Source: Longimicrobiales bacterium
GTDB lineage: Bacteria > Gemmatimonadota > Gemmatimonadetes > Longimicrobiales > Gaopeijiaceae
Direction: 5' to 3'
Length of the DNA: 64,000 nt
Assembly (NCBI GenBank): GCA_958295645.1
Contig: OY282361.1
Location: 2,508,501-2,572,500, forward strand
The notes beneath the pieces are model-generated. The model searched no databases. It was not told the origin of the DNA and was given only the letters and a program-made list of their open reading frames with translations. The position numbers and the translations under genes were made by a program. Of this stretch, positions 34,207 to 44,581 are shown piece after piece (within the stretch, counting starts at the first letter, position 1; each line of letters starts with the position of its first letter).

Positions 34207-34590
34207 TTTCCTGGCTCCTTTTCGCGCATGGGTCCACCTGTGCCCAACCGAAAAGTATAATCAACTGAGGCGGGCTGGGCAATACGCAAGCCGGACAAGA
34301 CCAATACGCAAGCCGAACCGGGCCGTCCACGCCAGACAGGCCAGAGCCAGCAGGCGGAACAGGCTTGCCGCGCCCACGCCGGGGTCCTTGCCGGGGTCCT
34401 TGAAGAAAATGGCCGCGAGAGCCGTATTGCATTTCCGGAAGGGCCGGCCGCAGCGTCCGCAACGCCTCGGTGGAGCGGAAGAGCGCATGTACGTTCGCGT
34501 CGCTACGCTAGCTTTTCCTCGCGGCCTGGGGGCCCGAGCGTTCGAGCGCCCCGAGCCGCCGCCGACAACCCTTTTCCCCGGATTCCCTAC
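34207..34590. other. gene-poor spacer with short duplications
   Basis: The 384 bp between AbrB and the ABC transporter hold the AbrB promoter, two copies of AATACGCAAGCCG (34281-34293 and about 34310-34322) and two copies of GCCGGGGTCCTTG near 34379-34402. A minus-strand frame (34488 to 34261) encodes 75 residues with a CGRCG..FRKC start and a hydrophobic middle, but it lacks a ribosome site and I do not call it a gene. Part of it may be the leader of the ABC operon. Confidence 0.4.
34254..34282 (-). promoter_or_regulatory. promoter of the AbrB gene
   Basis: On the minus strand, TTGCCC (34282-34277) and TATACT (34259-34254) are exactly 17 bp apart, and the start codon lies about 48 bases past the -10. 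The plus strand here also reads TATAAT at 34256-34261, so a promoter in the other direction is conceivable. Confidence 0.55.
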
Positions 34591-35571
34591 ATGACGCAAC
34601 ACCCGGTGCGGCTCTCGGGCGTGTCCAAGACGTTCGGCGCCCACACGGCCGTCTCCGACTTCGACTTGGAAATCCCCGAAGGCTCCGTCTACGGCCTCCT
34701 GGGGCCGAACGGATCGGGCAAGACCACGACGATCCGCATGATCATGGACATCCTCATGCCGGACAGCGGCTCCGTGGAGCTCTTCGGCCGCCCGCCCGAC
34801 TTCGCTGGACGAGGCCGGGTCGGATACTTGCCGGAGGAAAGGGGCGTCTACGAGAAGATGAAGGTGCTCGAGCAGCTCGTCTTTCTCGGGCAGATCCGCG
34901 GCGTCGCCCGGGATCTCGCTCGCAAGCGCGCCTGCGAATGGCTGGAGCGACTCGACCTGGCCGACTGGGCCTCCAAGAAGGTTCGCGAACTCTCCAAGGG
35001 GATGCAGCAGAAGGTGCAGTTCGTCGGCACCGTGCTGCACGACCCCAAGCTGTTGATTCTGGACGAGCCGTTCAGCGGCTTGGACCCCATCAATCAAGAC
35101 GTCCTGGAGTCCATCGTGCGTGAACGAAGCGCGCTGGGAACCACCGTGCTCTTCTCGACGCACCTCATGGAGCAGGCCGAGCGGCTCTGCGAGCGCGTGT
35201 GCTTGATCTCGCGGGCGAAGAAGGTTTTGGACGGCGATCTCAAGGAACTCAAGCGCCGCGAGCGATCCGGCACCATCGCGGTCGAATTCGACGACGCGCT
35301 GGGCCGGAGCGATCCAAGACGGGCCTGGCAACAAGAACGCGCGGTTGGTTCCTGGCCCGGAGTCGCCGGGGTCGTCCAGGCGGGCGACGCCTGGCATCTG
35401 TCGCTGGAAGACGGCGCTGGCGCTCGGTCCGTCCTCGCGGCGGCCGTCGCAGAGGGCGCCGAGCTGCGGCGCTTCGAACTGCTGGAGCCCACGCTGCACG
35501 AGATCTTCGTGAGACACGCGGGCAACGACGACAACGACAATGGCGCTGGACCCGATGGAGGCGCGCGATGA
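34591..35571 (+). CDS. ABC transporter ATP-binding subunit, NatA-like
   Basis: This 326-residue ATPase has Walker A LGPNGSGKTTTIRM at about residue 40, Q-loop region YLPEERGVY, signature LSKGMQQKVQF, Walker B LLILDEPFSGLDP and H-loop LFSTHLMEQA. The C-terminal extension of about 100 residues is typical of the NatA/CcmA-type export ATPases. ATG 34591 directly begins the conserved strand. The stop overlaps the permease start as ATGA, giving a two-gene exporter. The NatAB family exports Na+ in Bacillus, but homologs vary. Confidence 0.88.
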   Translation: MTQHPVRLSGVSKTFGAHTAVSDFDLEIPEGSVYGLLGPNGSGKTTTIRMIMDILMPDSGSVELFGRPPDFAGRGRVGYLPEERGVYEKMKVLEQLVFLGQIRGVARDLARKRACEWLERLDLADWASKKVRELSKGMQQKVQFVGTVLHDPKLLILDEPFSGLDPINQDVLESIVRERSALGTTVLFSTHLMEQAERLCERVCLISRAKKVLDGDLKELKRRERSGTIAVEFDDALGRSDPRRAWQQERAVGSWPGVAGVVQAGDAWHLSLEDGAGARSVLAAAVAEGAELRRFELLEPTLHEIFVRHAGNDDNDNGAGPDGGAR

Positions 35572-36821
35572 AGCAGGTCTGGGTGATTCTGGTGCGGGAA
35601 TACCTCGAGAAGGTGAAGACCAAGGGCTTTTGGATCGCCACGCTCGCCTTGCCGGTGCTCATGCTGGGCATGATGGGCGTGAGCGCTTTCCTCGGAATCC
35701 GTTCCCAGCAGGCCGAGGCGGACAGGCCGCTGGTCGTGCTGGACCGGACGGGAGCACTTGGCGAAGCGGTGGTCGAGAGGATTGGCGCGGCCGGCTACGC
35801 CACCGAGCTGCTCGAGGCGGATCTCGGCGTGGAAGAGATGGACCGCCGCGTGACGGAGGAGGAGGTCGAAGCCTTCCTGATCTTGGACGAGCGAACTGCT
35901 GCCGAGGGCGCCTTCGTCTACCGCGGACAGGACTCGCCCGGCCGCGTTCGCTCGGCGCTGCTGGCCGCCATCGTGGGCGAGGCCGCGCTGGAGAACCGCC
36001 TCGCCGGCGCCGAAGAGGCCGAGAGCCTGCGCGCGCTGGTGCGGGGAGGGCGCCTGGAGTATGAGGCCGTCGGGGGCGAGGTGGCGGAAGTGGCCCGGGT
36101 CGCCGCGAAAGCGCACGGCATGATCGGCGCGGTCTTGCTCTACATGTGCATGGCGATCTACGGGTCCTTCGTTCTTCGCTCGGTCCTGGAGGAGAAGCGG
36201 ACGCGGATCGTGGAAGTCGTGATCTCCTCCGTCCGTCCCTGGCAGCTCATGCTGGGCAAGATCATGGGCGTCGGCTCGATGGGACTGACGCAGCTCGCGA
36301 TCTGGATGCTCTGCGTGGCGCTGATCGGCACGGCAGGGATTTCCTTCCTGGTTCAGGTGGTGCCGGCGGCGGACACGAGCATGATCTCCGAGATCCTGCC
36401 CAGCGTAGGTTCGGTCGCGCTCCTCGCCGTGTTCTTCGTGCTGGGATACTTCCTCTTCTCCTCGCTCTTCGCCGCGGTCGGCGCGATGTGCTCTCGGGAA
36501 GAGGAGGCGGCTCAGGCCCAGCTGCCCGTCATCGCGTTGCTCGGGATTCCCTTCGTGCTCCAGATGTCGACCGCCGGGGGCGCCTCGTTCGCCTGGATGG
36601 GCTGGGCGGCGCTCTTTCCGTTCTTCAGTCCGATCCTTATGTATCCGCGCGCCGTGGACGGATCGGCTCCCGTCTGGATGGTGGCCGCGTCGATCGTCCT
36701 CATGGTGGCGGCGATCTTCGCCATGGCGTGGCTGAGCGGGAGGATCTACCGGGTCGGCATCCTCATGCAGGGCAAGCGGCCGAGCCTGCGGGAACTGTAT
36801 CGTTGGGTCAGGGCCGCATAG
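35568..36821 (+). CDS. ABC-2 type permease, NatB-like
   Basis: This 417-residue inner-membrane permease has one N-terminal helix (GFWIATLALPVLMLGMMGVSAFLG), a soluble domain of about 140 residues, then five or six helices beginning at AKAHGMIGAVLLYMCMAIYG. The VLEEKRTRIVEVVISSVRPWQLMLGKI motif is the ABC2_membrane_3/NatB hallmark. It is translationally coupled to the ATPase. A GATase gene converges 8 bp downstream. Confidence 0.87.
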   Translation: MKQVWVILVREYLEKVKTKGFWIATLALPVLMLGMMGVSAFLGIRSQQAEADRPLVVLDRTGALGEAVVERIGAAGYATELLEADLGVEEMDRRVTEEEVEAFLILDERTAAEGAFVYRGQDSPGRVRSALLAAIVGEAALENRLAGAEEAESLRALVRGGRLEYEAVGGEVAEVARVAAKAHGMIGAVLLYMCMAIYGSFVLRSVLEEKRTRIVEVVISSVRPWQLMLGKIMGVGSMGLTQLAIWMLCVALIGTAGISFLVQVVPAADTSMISEILPSVGSVALLAVFFVLGYFLFSSLFAAVGAMCSREEEAAQAQLPVIALLGIPFVLQMSTAGGASFAWMGWAALFPFFSPILMYPRAVDGSAPVWMVAASIVLMVAAIFAMAWLSGRIYRVGILMQGKRPSLRELYRWVRAA

Positions 36822-36828
36822 CAGCGGA

Positions 36829-37614
36829 CTAGGGCTGCCCGCCGCCGGGCCGGGGCCGCACGTGCAACGCCACGAAGCGGCGCAGGAGCTCGGCGGCCTT
36901 CGGCGTCTCCTCGATGCGGCCCGCGATTTCGGCGAGCGTCAGGCCCGCGACTTCCTCCGAGTACTTCGGATAGGTCCGGAAGCGGCGCAACATGCCGTCC
37001 CGGTCGAGTTCGGGGTGAAACTGCGTGCAGTAGATGGGCCGGCCGTCGAAGCGGTAAGCTTGGTTCTCGACCTTCTTCGACGAAGCCAGCAGCGTCGCTC
37101 CCCGAGGCAGCACGTCCACCCTGTCTTCGTGGCCCATCTGCGCCTGGAACCGGGGCCCCAGATAGCCGAACAGGGGGTCGGCCAGCCCCTCCCGGGTGAG
37201 CGCCAGTTCGTGAGTGCCGATCTCGGCTCGCTCCCTGTCCCGCACCACGGTCCCGCCCATCGCGGCGGCCATGCCCTGGAATCCCCAGCAGGAAGCGAAG
37301 GCCGGAATCCCCGAGTCGTGCACCGAACGCAACGAATCGAGCGCTCGCTCCAGCCACGGCCCCCGCTCGGCGGCAGAGTACGCTCCGCTGCCGCCCATCA
37401 GCACCAAGTCCACCCCGAGCAGGTTCTGGGGCCGCAACCGGCCGGCCAAGAGGTCGAACACGCGGACCTGCGCGTCGAGAGGCGCCAGCGCGCGCCGGAA
37501 GGACGTGATCTCGTGGGGCCCCATCGGGTCGCCGGCGTCCCGCACTTGGAGGAGAAGGCAGTGCAGGGGCTGCGCTCCGGGCTCGGGCGTGGAGGAGGGC
37601 GAGTCCGCCGTCAT
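36829..37614 (-). CDS. class I glutamine amidotransferase-like protein
   Basis: This 261-residue protein carries the GATase-I triad: nucleophile in FASCWGFQGM, with His and Glu in TQFHPELD. The elbow has Ser-Cys-Trp-Gly rather than the usual Gly-x-Cys-x-Gly, as seen in some stand-alone GATase proteins annotated as 'GMP synthase-like'. Conserved LLLQVRDAGDPMGPHE opens the domain. No synthetase partner is adjacent, so it may be a gamma-glutamyl hydrolase or have another peptidase-like role. It lies 31 bp from an upstream hypothetical gene on the same strand. Confidence 0.8.
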   Translation of the reverse strand: MTADSPSSTPEPGAQPLHCLLLQVRDAGDPMGPHEITSFRRALAPLDAQVRVFDLLAGRLRPQNLLGVDLVLMGGSGAYSAAERGPWLERALDSLRSVHDSGIPAFASCWGFQGMAAAMGGTVVRDRERAEIGTHELALTREGLADPLFGYLGPRFQAQMGHEDRVDVLPRGATLLASSKKVENQAYRFDGRPIYCTQFHPELDRDGMLRRFRTYPKYSEEVAGLTLAEIAGRIEETPKAAELLRRFVALHVRPRPGGGQP

Positions 37615-37645
37615 TCGTCGTCGCAGCCGCCCGGCCGTCCGGGGA

Positions 37646-38125
37646 CTAGATCGCCGACCGCAGCATCGCGGCCACTTGGTGCTGGTTCAGCGACCGGGCC
37701 TGCGCCAGAACCTCGTCCACGCTGGACTCGATGATGATGACCGCGGTTCGGGCCGGAACCTCGTGATCGGCGCGGTCGGTGGGCACGAAGCACAGCCGCG
37801 CCCGGTGGGAATCCGGCCGGCCGGGATCGTCCACGAACTCGACGAAGGCGTCCCAAAAACGCCCCTCGTGAGTCAGCGTGACGAGATGCAGGCCCCGCAG
37901 AGAGGCGTCCTCCTGGGCGCGGTCCTCCGGCGGGCGGCGGTCCCGGGCGCGTTCGTCGGCGCGTTCGCCCCCTGGGCGGCCCTGGCCCTGCTCGGCGTGG
38001 CCGTCTGCAGTACGGCCCTGCTTGGCACGGTCGCCCCCGGCGCGTTGGTCTCCAGGGCGGCCCTGGGCGTCGGCCGGCGAGGCCGACTGGCGCTCGGCGG
38101 AAGCGAAGGGACGTGGATCGGTCAT
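37646..38125 (-). CDS. hypothetical protein with low-complexity N-terminus
   Basis: This 159-residue protein has residues 1-75 Arg/Gly/Asp/Gln-rich and probably disordered. The last 80 form a compact domain: LHLVTLTHEGRFWDAFVEFVDD, RARLCFVPTD, ARTAVIIIESSVDEVLAQARSL. I do not recognise the family. The start is ATG 38125, first in frame. It may be co-transcribed with the GATase gene. The act operon diverges 260 bp away. Confidence 0.5.
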   Translation of the reverse strand: MTDPRPFASAERQSASPADAQGRPGDQRAGGDRAKQGRTADGHAEQGQGRPGGERADERARDRRPPEDRAQEDASLRGLHLVTLTHEGRFWDAFVEFVDDPGRPDSHRARLCFVPTDRADHEVPARTAVIIIESSVDEVLAQARSLNQHQVAAMLRSAI

Positions 38126-38384
38126 TTCGGCAATCTAGGTTGCGGCCGCGAGTTTCGCATGGGCCGGGGGTTGCTTGGGCTCTGGTTCCGGGACGGCTTC
38201 GGCTTCGGGTTCCTGGCCTTTCGACCTGCGCGCTCCCCGGCGTTGGAGCTGGTTTCCCGGCCCTGGACTTGCGAGAGGCCATCCGCGCTTCTACGTTCCT
38301 TGCCGCTGGAACACACAAAGCCCGCATTGGCTCGTCGACCCCTCAACCCATCGCACAGCGACGCGATCTGTTGCCCACCGCTCT

Positions 38385-38939
38385 GTGAAACGAAAGTGGC
38401 TGGCAGCCGGAACCGGCTTGGTTTCCGCTCTTGGCGCCGTCCTGTTCTTGGGTGCCGGGCAGACCCAAGAAGAGGACGTGGCGTCGGGTGGCGAGCAGGA
38501 GTCGCAGTCCCAGCCCATCCAGTTCCCGCACGACACGCACGCCGGCCAGTTCCGCATTGACTGCCAGTACTGCCACTTCTCGGCGGAGCGTTCGGTGGAC
38601 GCGGGAATCCCCCCCGTGGAGACGTGCATCGGGTGCCACCGGGAGGGCCTCGTCGCAGGCCGAACGCACCCCGAGGAAGTTGCGAAGGTGCGGGAATTCT
38701 TCGAGTCCAACACGCCCATCCCGTGGCGGCGCATCTACAAGGTGTCGGACCACGTCAGGTTCCCGCACCTGCGTCACGTGGCCGCCGGCGTCTCCTGCCA
38801 GACCTGCCACGGACAGGTCCAGGAGATGGGCGTGCTGGAGTCGGTGGCGCCCGAGGCCGGGGACCTGAAGATGGGCTGGTGCGTATCCTGCCACTTGGAG
38901 CGGGGCGCCTCTCGCGACTGCACGGTGTGCCACTACTGA
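38385..38939 (+). CDS. actA: Alternative Complex III pentaheme cytochrome c subunit ActA
   Basis: This 184-residue periplasmic cytochrome has a signal anchor (KRKWLAAGTGLVSALGAVLFLGAG) and five CxxCH sites: CQYCH, CIGCH, CQTCH, CVSCH and CTVCH. Distal His candidates occur in FPHDTH and FPHLRHV. This is the ActA/cytochrome c7-like pattern of Alternative Complex III, a quinol:electron-acceptor oxidoreductase replacing cytochrome bc1. GTG 38385 gives a basic n-region; there is no good ribosome site. Its TGA overlaps the actB ATG by one base. Confidence 0.92.
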   Translation: MKRKWLAAGTGLVSALGAVLFLGAGQTQEEDVASGGEQESQSQPIQFPHDTHAGQFRIDCQYCHFSAERSVDAGIPPVETCIGCHREGLVAGRTHPEEVAKVREFFESNTPIPWRRIYKVSDHVRFPHLRHVAAGVSCQTCHGQVQEMGVLESVAPEAGDLKMGWCVSCHLERGASRDCTVCHY

Positions 38940-41900
38940 TGAGCGGCGGAATGGAGCGCCGGGGGTTCTTGAAGGCTGTCGGCGCCGGGGGCGCGGGCGC
39001 GGCGCTGGCCGGGTGCGCGACCGACAAGGTGGAGTCCCTGATCCCCTACGTCACCGCCCCCGAAGAAATCACCCCGGGCGTGGCGACCTGGTACGCTTCC
39101 GTGTGCGGAGAGTGCGCGAGCGGCTGCGGCATCCGGGTTCGCACCCGCGAAGGCCGGGCGGTGATGATCGAGGGCAATCCGGATCACCCTCTCTCCAAGG
39201 GCGGCCTCTGTTCGCGCGGCGTGGCCGCCTTGCAGGGACTCTACCACCCGGATCGCTTGGCTGCGCCGAGGCGTGCCGTCGCCGGCGGCTTCGAGGACAT
39301 TTCGTGGGACGAGGCCCTGGACGCCCTCGCGGAGCGTCTGGGCGGGGCCAGCCGGGCCCTCTTCCTGACGGGGCGGCAGGGGCCCGCGGAAGGCGACTTG
39401 CTGAACCGCTTCGTGGAGGCCGTCGGCGGGACCCGCCTGACCTTCGATCCGCTGGACGACGTGGCGCTCCGAGCCGCGGTGGACATCGGATTCGGCGTGA
39501 AGGCGCTGCCGCGCTACGACATCGCCTCCGCGCGCCAGTTGGTGTCCTTCGGCGCGGACTTCCTGGAGACCTGGTTGTCCCCGACGGCCTTCGCGGCCGA
39601 CTTCGCGGCGATGCACGGGCTGGACCATGGCGAGAAGGGACGCTTCGTGTTCGTGGGACCGCGCCTGTCGCTCACCGGCCAGAACGCGGACGAGTGGATT
39701 CCGGCGCGGCCCGGGTCGGAGGCGGACATCGCGCTGGCCATCGCCGGCGAACTGGTTCGCAACGGCACCAGCGCGGGCCCGTACACGGAGCTGGTGGCCG
39801 GCCGCAGTCTCGCCGCTGCTGCTGCGGCCGCGGGAGTGGCCGAGGGGGCGCTGGCCGCTCTGGCGGTGCGCTTTGCCGAAGGCGGCGTGCTGGCCCTGGG
39901 ACCCGGCTTGGCCGGAAGCCACGGCGCTGCGGCGGCGGCCAACTTGGCAGTGCTCGTCCTGAACGCGGCGGCGGGGAACGTCGGCGAGACGATCCACATC
40001 CCGGACGCCCCCGACCGCGAAGCCGCCTCGCCGCACGGCGACCTGGTGGAGGCCCTGTCCATGATGCGCGACGGCGCGTACGGCGTGGCGGTGACAGCGG
40101 GCGCCAATCCGGCCTACGCACTGCCTCCGGCCGCCGGATTCCGAGAGGCGTTCGGGGCGGTGCCCTACAAGGTCGCGCTCGCTTCGGTCATGGACGAGAC
40201 CGCGGCCATGGCCGACCTCGTGCTTCCCGTCGCGCACCCCTTGGAGTCGTGGGGCGACAGCGAGCCCGCGCCGGGAGCCTACGCCGTGCGCCAGCCCGTC
40301 ATGAGCCCCGTGCCCCTCTTCGACTCTCGCGCCACGGGCGACGTGCTGATCGAGACGGGGCGCCGCCTGGGGCACGACTTCGGCGCCGCGAGCCTGCGCG
40401 AACACGTCCGTGCGGCCGCCGAGACTCGCCTGGACGCGCTGGGGGTGTCCGCCGAAGACGGAGAGGTGCGCTGGCATTCGCTGTTGCGCACCGGCACGGC
40501 CGCCGCAGCAGGGTCCGCGGCCTCCGGTTCGCCTGCGTCCGCCTCCGCCCCGGCGGCCCGCCGCGCGCTTCAAGCCCCGAACACGGCCGCGGGCTTCGGC
40601 GCTCCGGCGCTCGAGGGCGCCGGCGACTTGGCCCTGCTCGTCCACCCCTCCGCCCGCTTCGGAGACGGAACGCACGCGGATCGTCCCTGGCTCCGGGAGC
40701 TGCCCGACCCGGTCTCCAAGATCATGTGGCAGTCCTGGGTCGAGATGAACCCGGCCGCGGCCGAGCGAGCGGGCATTCGTCGCGAGGGCGAGATCGTCCG
40801 CGTCTCCTCCGAACACGGCGCCCTGGAACTCCCGGTGTGGTTCTCCCCGGGCATCCGCGAAGACGCGGTGGCGATCGCGATGGGCGGAGGCCACGAGAAT
40901 CACGGCGACTTCGCGAGCGGACTCGCCAACGACAACGGCGTGAATCCCATGACGCTGCTGCCGGCGGCGGCGGACGAGCAGTCCGGTGCGCTGTCGCTGG
41001 TGTCGGTTCGCGTGACCGTCTCGCCGACCGGCGCCTGGGAGCGCTTGGCCTCCACCGAGGGAACGCGCGACGCCCAGCATCATCAAGACGACCGTCGCAT
41101 CGCGCTCGCGGTTGCGATGTCCGCGCTGGGGCATGGCGAGGAGGACGCCGGCGAGCACGAAGGCGGCCACGGCCAGCTCCAGGAGCTTCAGGAGGGCGGC
41201 GGCTTCATACCCGTTCCCACGGAGGGGCGGGCCGCCGACTTCCCCTTGCCCGGCTCCGACTTCGGCGAATACGGCCAGGAGCACCCGCGCTGGGCGATGG
41301 TCGTCGACCTCGACAAGTGCACGGGATGCAGCGCCTGCGTGACGGCTTGCCAAGCCGAGAACAACATCCCGTGGGTCGGCGAGAGAGAGACGCAGAACGG
41401 GCGCGAGATGCACTGGCTCCGCCTGGAGCGCTACTACGAGACCGTGGACGCCGCAGAGGCCGGTCCGCTGGACGTGCGATTCCTCCCGATGCTGTGCCAG
41501 CACTGCAACAACGCGCCCTGCGAACCCGTCTGTCCCGTCTTCGCGGCCTATCACACGCCCGACGGCCTGAACGCGCAGGTGTACAACCGGTGCGTGGGCA
41601 CGCGCTACTGCGCCAACAACTGTCCGTACAAGGTGCGCGTCTTCAACTGGTACCGGTACGTCTCCGAGAACGTCAAGGAGCCCCTCAACTGGCAGTTCAA
41701 TCCCGACGTCACGGTTCGCGACAACGGCGTCATGGAGAAGTGCACGTTCTGCGTGCAACGCATCCGCGAAGCCGGCAACCGGGCCTCCGTGGAGGGACGC
41801 GAAGTGCGGGACGGCGAGATACGCACCGCCTGCCAAAGCGTCTGTCCGAGCGAGGCCATCGTCTTCGGCAACGTCAAGGATCCGGAGTCGGCCGTGGCCC

Positions 41901-42016
41901 TGGCGGCGGCCGACGAGCGCTCCTACCGCGTGCTGGACGAACTCATCAACACTCAGCCCGCGGTCCACTACCTGAAGAAGGCGACCTTCCACGACGTGGA
42001 CGAGGGCGGGCACTAG
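38939..42016 (+). CDS. actB: Alternative Complex III fused molybdopterin-like and Fe-S subunit ActB
   Basis: This 1025-residue protein begins with a Tat motif ([21 protein letters not shown], possibly a lipoprotein site). A CISM-family catalytic-like domain follows with the first cluster [10 protein letters not shown]...GLCSRG. This domain lacks molybdopterin in studied complexes. After a low-complexity Ala/Ser linker (about 520-550) comes a four-cluster ferredoxin domain: [41 protein letters not shown] and [17 protein letters not shown]. Length and order match ActB. It would pass electrons from quinol to the hemes. actC starts 4 bp after its stop. Confidence 0.94.
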   Translation: MSGGMERRGFLKAVGAGGAGAALAGCATDKVESLIPYVTAPEEITPGVATWYASVCGECASGCGIRVRTREGRAVMIEGNPDHPLSKGGLCSRGVAALQGLYHPDRLAAPRRAVAGGFEDISWDEALDALAERLGGASRALFLTGRQGPAEGDLLNRFVEAVGGTRLTFDPLDDVALRAAVDIGFGVKALPRYDIASARQLVSFGADFLETWLSPTAFAADFAAMHGLDHGEKGRFVFVGPRLSLTGQNADEWIPARPGSEADIALAIAGELVRNGTSAGPYTELVAGRSLAAAAAAAGVAEGALAALAVRFAEGGVLALGPGLAGSHGAAAAANLAVLVLNAAAGNVGETIHIPDAPDREAASPHGDLVEALSMMRDGAYGVAVTAGANPAYALPPAAGFREAFGAVPYKVALASVMDETAAMADLVLPVAHPLESWGDSEPAPGAYAVRQPVMSPVPLFDSRATGDVLIETGRRLGHDFGAASLREHVRAAAETRLDALGVSAEDGEVRWHSLLRTGTAAAAGSAASGSPASASAPAARRALQAPNTAAGFGAPALEGAGDLALLVHPSARFGDGTHADRPWLRELPDPVSKIMWQSWVEMNPAAAERAGIRREGEIVRVSSEHGALELPVWFSPGIREDAVAIAMGGGHENHGDFASGLANDNGVNPMTLLPAAADEQSGALSLVSVRVTVSPTGAWERLASTEGTRDAQHHQDDRRIALAVAMSALGHGEEDAGEHEGGHGQLQELQEGGGFIPVPTEGRAADFPLPGSDFGEYGQEHPRWAMVVDLDKCTGCSACVTACQAENNIPWVGERETQNGREMHWLRLERYYETVDAAEAGPLDVRFLPMLCQHCNNAPCEPVCPVFAAYHTPDGLNAQVYNRCVGTRYCANNCPYKVRVFNWYRYVSENVKEPLNWQFNPDVTVRDNGVMEKCTFCVQRIREAGNRASVEGREVRDGEIRTACQSVCPSEAIVFGNVKDPESAVALAAADERSYRVLDELINTQPAVHYLKKATFHDVDEGGH

Positions 42017-42020
42017 CGCG

Positions 42021-43424
42021 ATGGCGACAGCCGATCTCGGAAAACGCGGAGCGCTCCCCAATCCCGACGTCGAGACCTACGGGGAAGTCAACCGCGACAT
42101 CCTCAAGGTGCTTTCTCGGCCGGGGAAGGGCTGGTGGATTCTCTTCGGCCTGGCCTTGGCGGGCGTGGGACTCTTTCTGGGCTCTTGGTTCGTGCAGATC
42201 GTTCGCGGGATCGGCGTCTCGGGACTGAACGCTCCGGTGGGATGGGGCGTCTACATCACCACGTTCGTCTTCTGGGTCGGCATCGCCCACTCGGGCACGC
42301 TCATATCGGCCATCCTGTTCTTGTTCCGTGCGCCCTGGCGACAGTCGATCTACCGAGCCTCGGAGGCCATGACGGTCTTCGCGGTGATGACCGCGGGCCT
42401 CTTCCCCCTGATCCACGTTGGGCGCGTGTGGCACGCCTATTGGCTCGTGCCGTACCCGAACGACCGCTTCCTGTGGCCCAACTTCCGCTCGCCGCTCGTC
42501 TGGGACGTGTTCGCGGTCACCACGTACTTCACCGTCTCCGCGGTCTTCTTCTACCTGGGGACGATTCCGGACTTGGCCGCCGCCCGCGACCAAGCGCGCG
42601 GCCTGCGCCAGAAGTTCTACAAGATCGTCTCGCTGGGCTGGCGCGGCACGGACCGCGAATGGCATCACTTCTCCAAGGCGTACATCTACTTGGCCGCCTT
42701 GGCGACGCCGCTCGTGCTCTCGGTCCACTCGGTAGTGTCGTGGGACTTCGCGATGTCGATCGTGCCGGGATGGCACACGACCATCTTCGCTCCGTACTTC
42801 GTGGCCGGCGCGATCTTCTCGGGCGTGGCCATGGTCATCACGCTGGTCGTCCCGATGCGAAAGTACTTCGGCCTGGAGAAGTACCTGACGGTCAAGCACT
42901 TCGAGGCGATGGCGAAGTTGTGCTTGCTGACGGGCTCCATCGTGCTCTACGCGTATCTCGTCGAGTACTTCCTTGCCTGGTATTCCGGCGAGCCTCCCGA
43001 GCGCGGCTCGTTCTGGAACCGCGCGTTCGGCCATTATTGGTGGGCGAACTGGACGATGCTCACCTGCAACGGGCTCGTGCCCATCATGTTGTGGTTCAAG
43101 CGCGTTCGAAGATCCATCGCCGCGCTCTTCGTGATTTCGATCTTCATCAACATCGGCATGTGGTTCGAGCGCTTCGTCATCATAGTCACCTCCCTGTCGC
43201 ACGAATACGAGCCGTGGGCATGGGGCCTCTACAGGCCTTCCTTGGTGGAGATGGGGATTCTCGTGGGCAGCTTCGCCTGGTTCGGCTTCTGGTTCTTGCT
43301 GTTCACGCGGTTGTTGCCGCCGGTCGCGATTGCGGAGATGAAGGAGGTCGTTCCGCCGCCGCTCAGAGGCAAAGCGCCCGCGGACGAAGCGGGAGCCGCC
43401 GCCCCAGCAGGGTCCGCCACATGA
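42021..43424 (+). CDS. actC: Alternative Complex III NrfD-like quinol-binding subunit ActC
   Basis: This 467-residue inner-membrane protein has about ten helices, including [34 protein letters not shown] and the quinol-site region [17 protein letters not shown]. The NrfD/PsrC signature is clear in [17 protein letters not shown]. It holds the quinol-oxidation site in known structures. ATG 42021 follows actB by 4 bp. The stop overlaps actD as ATGA. The C-terminal 30 residues are cytoplasmic and Ala-rich. Confidence 0.94.
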   Translation: MATADLGKRGALPNPDVETYGEVNRDILKVLSRPGKGWWILFGLALAGVGLFLGSWFVQIVRGIGVSGLNAPVGWGVYITTFVFWVGIAHSGTLISAILFLFRAPWRQSIYRASEAMTVFAVMTAGLFPLIHVGRVWHAYWLVPYPNDRFLWPNFRSPLVWDVFAVTTYFTVSAVFFYLGTIPDLAAARDQARGLRQKFYKIVSLGWRGTDREWHHFSKAYIYLAALATPLVLSVHSVVSWDFAMSIVPGWHTTIFAPYFVAGAIFSGVAMVITLVVPMRKYFGLEKYLTVKHFEAMAKLCLLTGSIVLYAYLVEYFLAWYSGEPPERGSFWNRAFGHYWWANWTMLTCNGLVPIMLWFKRVRRSIAALFVISIFINIGMWFERFVIIVTSLSHEYEPWAWGLYRPSLVEMGILVGSFAWFGFWFLLFTRLLPPVAIAEMKEVVPPPLRGKAPADEAGAAAPAGSAT

Positions 43425-43948
43425 CCGAACGCAAGGGTTTCTTCGCCCTCTTCGAGCACCTCGACGCCACGGTGGACGCCTGCAAGGCGCTGCGTCAGGC
43501 GGGCTACAAGCGCTTTCGCGCCTTCGCGCCTCTGCCGGAGCACAGCCTGTTGGAAGAGGGACTGGCGCACAAGCACAGCCCGGTTCGCGTCTTCACTCTG
43601 GCGGGCGCGATGACCGGAGCGGCGACCGGCTTCGCCTTCACGACGTGGACGTCCATGGACTGGCCGCTGATCACCGGCGGCAAGCCCTTGTACTCGATCC
43701 CGGCCTATGTGGTCATCGCCTTCGAGTGCGCAATCCTCTTCGGCGCCCTGTCCACCGTGATCGGCCTCTTCATCAACGCCGGCCTGCCGAACTTCCGGCC
43801 CCGCGTGGCGTACCACCCGGAGTGCTCCAGCGGTTCGTTCGGCCTCTACGTGGCGGTACCGGAGACGAACGCCTCCGAGGTTCGGGACATCTTGAAGGCG
43901 TTCGATCCCACTGAACTTCGAGAAGACGCGGAGGGACTCGATGCCTAG
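43421..43948 (+). CDS. actD: Alternative Complex III subunit ActD (DUF3341)
   Basis: This 175-residue protein with two helices has [25 protein letters not shown] and [23 protein letters not shown]. The N-terminal ferredoxin-like part starts [25 protein letters not shown], typical of ActD. It is a structural membrane subunit. ATG 43421 is coupled to actC and the last codons overlap actE by 8 bases. Confidence 0.92.
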   Translation: MTERKGFFALFEHLDATVDACKALRQAGYKRFRAFAPLPEHSLLEEGLAHKHSPVRVFTLAGAMTGAATGFAFTTWTSMDWPLITGGKPLYSIPAYVVIAFECAILFGALSTVIGLFINAGLPNFRPRVAYHPECSSGSFGLYVAVPETNASEVRDILKAFDPTELREDAEGLDA

Positions 43949-44579
43949 CGGACTTCGCGACGGAACCGGAGCGCGCCCGGCGCTGTCGGCGATCTTGGTC
44001 GCAATGGTCCTCGGGGCCGCCGGCTGCACGCCGCTGGACGACCTGATGGCGGACATCTTCAAACGCAGCATGAGGAACCAGGAGTCGTTCGACCCTTACG
44101 AGAACACCTTGCCGCCACCCGAGGGCTCGGTCGCGATGTCGGCGGGCAACTACGCCGCGTCGCCTTTCGAAGTGAACCTGGGACAACCCGAGGGCGCGTC
44201 GGACGTCCCGCCCCCGTTCACGCAGCTCGACATGACCAACCGTCCGGAGATCGTGGACCGATTGGCCAACCCGGTGCCGTCGTCGCCCGAGTCCCTGGCC
44301 CGAGGCGAGGAGCTGTACGACCGCGTCTGCGTCGTGTGCCACGGCTCCGACGGGGCGGGGACCACGGGCTACATCTTCGAAGTGCACCCGCTCATGGCGG
44401 CGTACCCCTTGCGCGCCCCCCGGGCGGTCGCGCTCAGCGACGGCTACATCTACGGCATGATTCGCGTCGGGCGCGGCAACATGCCCGCCTACGGACACCA
44501 GATTCCGCACTACGACCGGTGGCACGTCGTCAACTACGTGCGCCAGCTCCAAGGCGTTGGCGCGGAAGGCGCGAACTGA
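43941..44579 (+). CDS. actE: Alternative Complex III monoheme lipoprotein cytochrome c ActE
   Basis: This 212-residue cytochrome has a lipoprotein signal ending in GAAGC and one heme site, CVVCHG. A later Met in RGNMPAYGHQI is the likely axial ligand. It is the exit heme towards downstream oxidases. Its start overlaps actD. No terminal oxidase genes follow in this window. Confidence 0.9.
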   Translation: MPSGLRDGTGARPALSAILVAMVLGAAGCTPLDDLMADIFKRSMRNQESFDPYENTLPPPEGSVAMSAGNYAASPFEVNLGQPEGASDVPPPFTQLDMTNRPEIVDRLANPVPSSPESLARGEELYDRVCVVCHGSDGAGTTGYIFEVHPLMAAYPLRAPRAVALSDGYIYGMIRVGRGNMPAYGHQIPHYDRWHVVNYVRQLQGVGAEGAN

Positions 44580-44581
44580 GC

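Noticed and set aside
34261-34488. 75-residue minus-strand frame with CGRCG..FRKC and a hydrophobic stretch
   Set aside because: Only three Cys are present, there is no ribosome site, it includes the AbrB promoter and duplicated short sequences; it is kept only as a remark on the spacer.
38933-42061. A 1042-residue open frame on the minus strand across actB
   Set aside because: It is antisense to a clearly conserved ActB, lacks any recognisable motif and arises from third-position GC bias.
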